Source: Hansfordia pulvinata (Eukaryota > Ascomycota > Sordariomycetes > Xylariales). Taken from it: a DNA stretch of 64,000 nucleotides. This document shows positions 58,860 through 64,000 of the stretch, in pieces. Every line of letters starts with the position of its first letter. The first letter of the stretch is position 1. The notes under the pieces are model-generated. The model was not told the DNA's origin, ran no database searches, and saw nothing but the letters and a program-made list of their open reading frames with translations. The position numbers were made by a program, and so were the translations under genes. The stretch is taken from assembly GCA_006538405.1 (NCBI GenBank), contig BJKQ01000006.1, positions 2,131,001 to 2,195,000 of the forward strand. The letters are read 5' to 3'.

Positions 58860-61482
58860 CCTGCGATCGAGACCAAGATGACGTCGCCGCTGCGGGGGAA
58901 GAACAGCAAAGCCACGGCAGGACAAAAACAGACAAGAGGCGGGCAAGCGTGACGGAAATGGAAACTCGAGCCAGCTGTTGGTCGCGCGAACGGACCGAGT
59001 TTTAGCAACGGCCACCGGCGGACGAGGTGGGCAGACGTGGGCAGCAGCTCTCGCGTCTCCCCCTCCGCTCCAACGGATTTATCTGCAGCTTGGTATTCTC
59101 CTCTGCAAAGGCGATGCGTCGTCAAGGAAACAGGGAGGCCAGGCTGTCGACGAAGTGGACTGAAAGGCGCCGGTTGGTGACCTGGGGAGGGTGACGAGTA
59201 ATACTGGCGAGCAAGACTGGATCAGGTTGGAGGGCAACGATGGCAGTGCCGCAGACGGCGGATTGGTGGGGAGCGGCAGTGGCCGTCAAGAAGGGTGCCC
59301 ACGCATGGACAGACGGACAAGGCAGGCGAATCGTGGGTGGCGCAAGCAAGCCTGGTGTAGTCTGCGTCACGGGAGCAGGCGTGCGCGCGCAAGCGAGCGA
59401 GTGGGCGGGCGAGTGGGCGGCGAGCAGGTGGGCGGTGGGAGAGTCAAGTCTGACAAACGGGCCCCATGTGATTGATAGAGCAAGCTGCAGCAGAGGTGAA
59501 AAAAGGCCACCCCACCTCTCTGTCACTCGCGGCCTCGAACTCTGGGCGAAGGCTGGCGTCTGCCTGGGATGGACTGGCTGGCTTAATCCGATGCACCCCC
59601 AGCTCGGTGAATGTTGGTGGTGGTAGTGGCGGTCTCTTCCAGTACAGACCCCTGTCTCTCTCTCGACTGGTGAGAGGGCTGCTGCTCGCAAGTCTGGGGC
59701 AGGAGAGGTACGAGTTATTAGGGGTGTATATAAGTGCGCAACGAGTGGAGGCGGCGTCGAAGGGCGAGAGGGTCAAGTCAAGTCGACCGGCTCTGCGTCA
59801 GTCGGAGGGTGATGCCCACTGCAGGCCGCCAGGTTCTTCATGTGCTGTGTTGCCGCCGGGACTCTGGCACAGGAAAGGAGTGGCGGAGTTGACAGGACGT
59901 GAAAAGAATCGAGAATGTCCAGGCAGAGGAGGATTGGAAGCAGCAAAGAATGGATGACGAGAACTCCCCAGTCGGCCGGCCAGACGGTTGCTGGAGTCTC
60001 CGAGGGCGGCGGCTGGGTGGTCCGGGTGTTTTGGGGGCGACGACCGGCGTGCGAAAGCAGCCAGGTACTTCAAGGTTGTAGCGTCCAGATGAGGTGATGC
60101 TGGAGGCGTCCGGTACCTACTCGTACAGCCCTGAAGCTGGAGCTGGAGCTCGCTCGAGGGGACTGCAGGTGGCGGGTACGACGACCGTACGTGTGACAAG
60201 GCCCCTGGAGGTCTCTCAACGGCCGCAACCATGCAAGTACCTCTGCTGAACCCTGTCCCACCAGGTTCTATACAACGAATCCCGGGATGTATCCGTACCT
60301 ACCTGGAGGCAGGATGGGGTCGGTCCCGTCTTGCCACGGATCGATCGACCTCCCGCTCGCCTCCCGGTTGCATGGCTCTGTCCGACTGACAGCCTCCATG
60401 GCCGTGTCGTCGCGGCTTATCGACTGTTTCCTCTTCGGGTCGTCAAGCCTACGACTATACGGGTATCATGCGCTCGGATGAGAGACATTGCATCCATAGA
60501 AGAGGGGCGCATTGACGGATCAGGGTCGCGCGGATATTGGATGAGCAGCGGGCAGCCCCAGCTGCACCGATTACGAGGACTCCCGCGTATGTACCACCTT
60601 GGCTGATGAGGGCGAAGAATTTGGAAGTAAGGCCGGCATTGCCTCCGCTACTTACGAGTAGCTCGCAATTGGATGGGCCTGGCGCCGCCCGGATGTGACT
60701 GCCAGGCGTAGCATAGGGCTGTGGGTATCCCGCCGTTGCCTTTGTCCCGCTGCCGTCATCGTGAGCGCCAATTGGAAGTACCGTACGGAGTAAACCTACT
60801 ACCTTAGGTACTTACCTACCACATGTACATTAGATGCTCCGTCTGTTGCTGAAGGTCCAAGGTCTCGTGCCTGACTTCGAGTCACCGACAACAAAGGTCC
60901 ATTTTAGCTACTGGTGTGCCGTGTTTCTGTGCTCGTTTTTCATCATCTGCAAACTGCAGAGCCGGAAGCAGATGAGGGTGCAGCAACCCCATCGTACATA
61001 CTCCATGTCGTACCAGGCACGGCGGGGAAAACATCGAAGATACACGGATAGATACTCGTACATAGGTACACGGGTATGTGCGTGTGGCAGCCTCATCGGC
61101 TTGTGCTTGTACATTTAGCATTCACTAGATCGAGCCCAACCAAGTGCTCCAGTACTGGTTAGGTGCTCCCAACAGGGTACAGATACAGGGCGAGTGCACG
61201 GACTCGGTCTAGGAATTGCTCGGGGCGAGGAAAGAGCGGGCTTCAATACCCGCGCACATGCGTCTGTATCGGTCGAAGGCGCAGGTGCAATACTCGCAAT
61301 GGGAAATGTGCAGTTGCAGATCCAGTTCGTTCCACTTGGAGCAAGTGCAACCGGAGGTGAGGACAACTGAAAGATGGGGACGGGTATTCCTAGGTACGTA
61401 AGGCACATGCGTGGCAGGCCCCGGGCCATGATATCGTCACGACGGCCAGCTGCCAACTTGGTCGAGATTCGCTGACGCGCCG

Positions 61483-61505
61483 CCCCCCCCCCCCCCCCCC
61501 CCCCC
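61483..61505. repeat. C23 homopolymer
   Basis: An uninterrupted run of 23 C, followed by seven A. Runs of 16 or more G or C recur at 10105, 10363, 27421, 32966 and 38839, all intergenic. The exact length is unreliable in any assembly. Confidence 0.85.
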
Positions 61506-62404
61506 AAAAAAACACTCAATGGACCTCTGTCCCAATGAAAAGGTGCTTGATTCACGTCACCGTTTCCGAGCCCTAGCACCTACCTACCTACCCGTCCACT
61601 CATTGTCCGCTAACGCCCACGACTGGTTCCAATCCAGTCCCTCCCTGCTACGAGTATGCTGTCCACAGTCCGTGGAGGCCATCGGGCGACTGCCTCAATC
61701 AACACTGCCTCAATCAACAATGCAGCATGGTCAGAGTACGAGTAAGCCGAGATCACCCTCGACGTGAGGCAGTCCGAGTCGTCGGCGGCCCACCCCCTGC
61801 CGCCCAGGTCCTGGTCAACGATCGCTCAAGGGGACACTCTCGAAAAGTTCTTCCCCGGAAATACGGACTGCAACAGACCACTGACGCCCTCCTCCTCGAA
61901 CCCACAGCCCGCAGGAGCCCCGGCCCTTCTGCAAACCCACGCCGGCAGGGGCAGGGGCAGGGGCACGCCGCGTCTTTCGTCATGGGACGACATGGGCTCA
62001 AGGTCGCGCCACCCTGTCCCAGACGCCACCATTGCTACTCGCAGTAGCTAGACAACATCGGACGGTCGTTCGGAGCACGTCAGCTAATACCACCCGGCGG
62101 CTCATGGCGGTCCAGTTCACCTTGCTCCGACAGACGGCGTACGGAACGTGGGACCACGAGCCTCGCGGACCGTTGAGAGTGGGCCCGTGGTCTGGACAGG
62201 GGGTCACCGGCTGGGCACCCACTCCTCCTTTTCCCGTGCGCAAGAGCCTGTCACGGCGGGCAGTTGGTCTCCGCCACCATCCGTTGGAGCCCAGTGGCTC
62301 GACAGTCACGGAGGTGCGGCCAGGCCACGGCTTAGCCGTGGGGCTGCCGCCGGGCGTCACGACGGACCCCCCTGGCCTGCTTGCAGGCTTCCAGCGGAGC
62401 CGTT

Positions 62405-62580
62405 GTACGAGCCCGCGACGCCTGCGCCACCAGCAAGCATAAGTGCGGAGACGCACATTTCGCAGGAACCGCGCCCTTATTTCCGTGCGACTTGGCCATT
62501 CGACAGGCTCGGGTTGCGTTGTGACCTGGATGTGGATGGCTGCTCAGAGTGTGGCTCGCAGGTCGAGACGAGCATCGACG
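62405..62580 (+). pseudogene. Possible decayed Zn2Cys6 DNA-binding-domain fragment
   Basis: One frame (from about 62405) reads VRARDACATSKHKCGDAH, resembling the first half of a fungal zinc cluster with its first Cys replaced by Arg. A second frame (about 62490-62570) reads PFDRLGLRCDLDVDGCSECG, resembling the second half (the usual C-x-R-C-D-R-L-G-L-x-C) with two Cys lost. The frames differ by one base and stops follow. No downstream regulatory domain is seen. It could be chance; treat it as a weak lead. Confidence 0.22.
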
Positions 62581-64000
62581 GACCTGTCGCTCACATGCCT
62601 CCCTTGCTCTTTTCGGACCAGTCAACTTCGTCAGGGCCGAGCTGTATGCGGTTTTGGGTCTGGCCCCGTCAGCCTTCTGCCTGATTCAGGACTTCTGTCA
62701 GTTGTCCTCTGGGCAAGCTGAACTTGAATCATACCGGCTGACCTTGAGGGTCTGTCTGTTCGACCAGAGGCAGAGCTCGAGTTTGGGGACCGGCTACTGC
62801 ACAACCGGCGACGACGATGCCCGCAAATATTGTCGCACCTACCTACCTGAGGCGAGAGTACAGCCAAGATCGGCCCCTCATCGGTGACCACTGCATGCTT
62901 CTTCGCTGCAGGTCGCCTGTGGGATCCGCTGTCGGCCCCAGGGGCAGAGAATGTCAGTCCTCAGTGGACTTGGTCACGCGCCACCAATGCATCGCAGTGT
63001 GGGGCAATCTCCTGAGCTGACATGTGAAGAGAAGGGGGAGATAGGGGCTCCGGCAGCTTGGGAAAGGTCTGTTGTACAGCTCCCAGTCAGTTGGCACGTT
63101 TCCTGTTTCAATGGAAAGAAGGCCAAATGCCACATTGGCCATACACGACGGTGCTCATACTCGGCCCATGCGATACATGGGAGTCACCCGCTCCGATAGA
63201 CACCCACCACTATACGAAAATCCGGGGATGCAACCCCTGGCGCCCACCCTTGTCAACCCCCCAACTCCGCAGTCCGCACGCGTTCCATCCCAGCTTACCC
63301 GGCGTCAGTAATTTGCAACAACGCAAAGACCATGCTTCTGTCTATCCCACCACAGACTCCACAGGTAGCGGATACGCGCGGCGACAGTGTTCTACGGAGT
63401 AGAGGGCCAGGTGGCTCTTTTGACGGGAAAAAGTTGGGCCTCGTAACGCAACGCGTCTCGCCAACATATCCATACCAGCGGCCTGCGCTGAGATGGGGCA
63501 TAGCCTGGAACTTCGAACGGGCAATGCAACTACGGAAAGAAGCGGACCTAGTTGCTGCCACTCAACAGAGTCGCGGCCGCCGTGGCTCTACCCATGCTTC
63601 TGCGCACGCTATTCTGGCTTGGGCAGCGGGGAACGGGCAATCATTTGAGCCCTCCCAGTCACGGTCCAGGCCCGGCTTGAGTTGAGCACGACAGAACCCG
63701 TCGCACGATGGGTCTTGACTCCTGCTCCTAATCAAATCCGCCGCAGAAGATGCGGGGGAGGGGCTCTCAAAAGTATTTGGCATCAGGTTGATCGGGGATG
63801 CCGGGTGACAGGCGTCGCAGCCGGCACTCTGTGTGGTCTTCGCGATCTGTCACCCCCGAGCGGGGGCGGAGTGTGCGCGGGCCAGCGTTCGGGCTGATGA
63901 GTCTGATGTGGCCTCAGGATCATACCCAACCACGTGAACCGCCTCGCTTGTTCGCGCTCCGCCACGCCAACAAGGTCTGAGTGTGACATACGCGTGTCCA

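Larger units (their letters stand above)
58860..64000. other. 5.1-kb right-end region, no intact gene
   Basis: Includes the promoter side of the Zn2Cys6 gene. A TACCTTAGGTACTTACCTACC-like palindromic word is near 60805, a C23 run followed by A7 at 61483-61512, and octamers are at 60118, 60653, 61053, 61649 and 61737. A possible zinc-cluster relic lies near 62.4-62.6 kb. Other open frames (for example 63332-63685, 117 codons) have no recognised domain. Confidence 0.5.

Overview
The window is nuclear DNA of a filamentous ascomycete (Pezizomycotina, most likely a Sordariomycete). The evidence is high GC, short spliceosomal introns with GT(A/G)NGT donors and CTGAC/CTAAC-like branch sites, long intergenic spacers, and fungus-specific families: a PTH11-like rhodopsin-domain protein, a CTF1-beta/Far-type Zn2Cys6 regulator and a fungal DUF2196 protein. 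I could not fix the species. Exon joins below were derived by hand from splice signals, reading phase and protein continuity.

Layout. 1-479: C-terminal end of a low-complexity protein. 2.3-3.3 kb (-): short-chain dehydrogenase. 7.7-9.4 kb (+): PTH11-like membrane protein. 12.5-13.4 kb (+): LRAT/NlpC-like permuted papain-fold candidate. 14.0-15.4 kb (+): F-box protein. 17.8-18.8 kb (+): secreted GH16 glucanase with a broken frame. 19.3-21.1 kb (-): FAD/NAD(P)-binding monooxygenase-like enzyme. 21.9-22.5 kb (-): DUF2196 (YwbE) protein with a zinc-finger-like tail, also with a broken frame. 24.1-25.2 kb (+): HSL-type esterase. 25.2-34.2 kb: 9 kb without a recognisable gene. 34.2-35.0 kb (+): Myb/SANT protein. 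40.0-40.9 kb (-): secreted protein with a CheD-deamidase-like Thr/Cys/His signature. 41.4-41.8 kb: frame-broken relic of an unknown secreted protein. 46.4-47.0 kb (+): Apq12-like membrane protein. 48.3-49.3 kb (-): GPN-loop GTPase 3. 52.5-53.8 kb (+): S-adenosylmethionine synthetase. 55.1-58.9 kb (-): seven-exon Zn2Cys6 regulator of the CTF1-beta/FarB type. 58.9-64.0 kb: no intact gene, possible Zn2Cys6 relic near 62.5 kb.

The genes do not form an obvious cluster. Housekeeping genes (GPN3, SAM synthetase, Apq12) occupy 46-54 kb. Secreted, enzymatic and regulatory genes are scattered elsewhere, separated by spacers rich in simple repeats. The spacers carry an octamer, TACGAGTA/TACTCGTA, about 30 times; I saw it in none of the coding exons.

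The two observations most worth following are the CheD-like secreted protein at 40.0-40.9 kb and the spacer-restricted octamer. Two otherwise well-preserved genes are each broken by one missing base in a G/C run. That needs checking as assembly error versus real decay.
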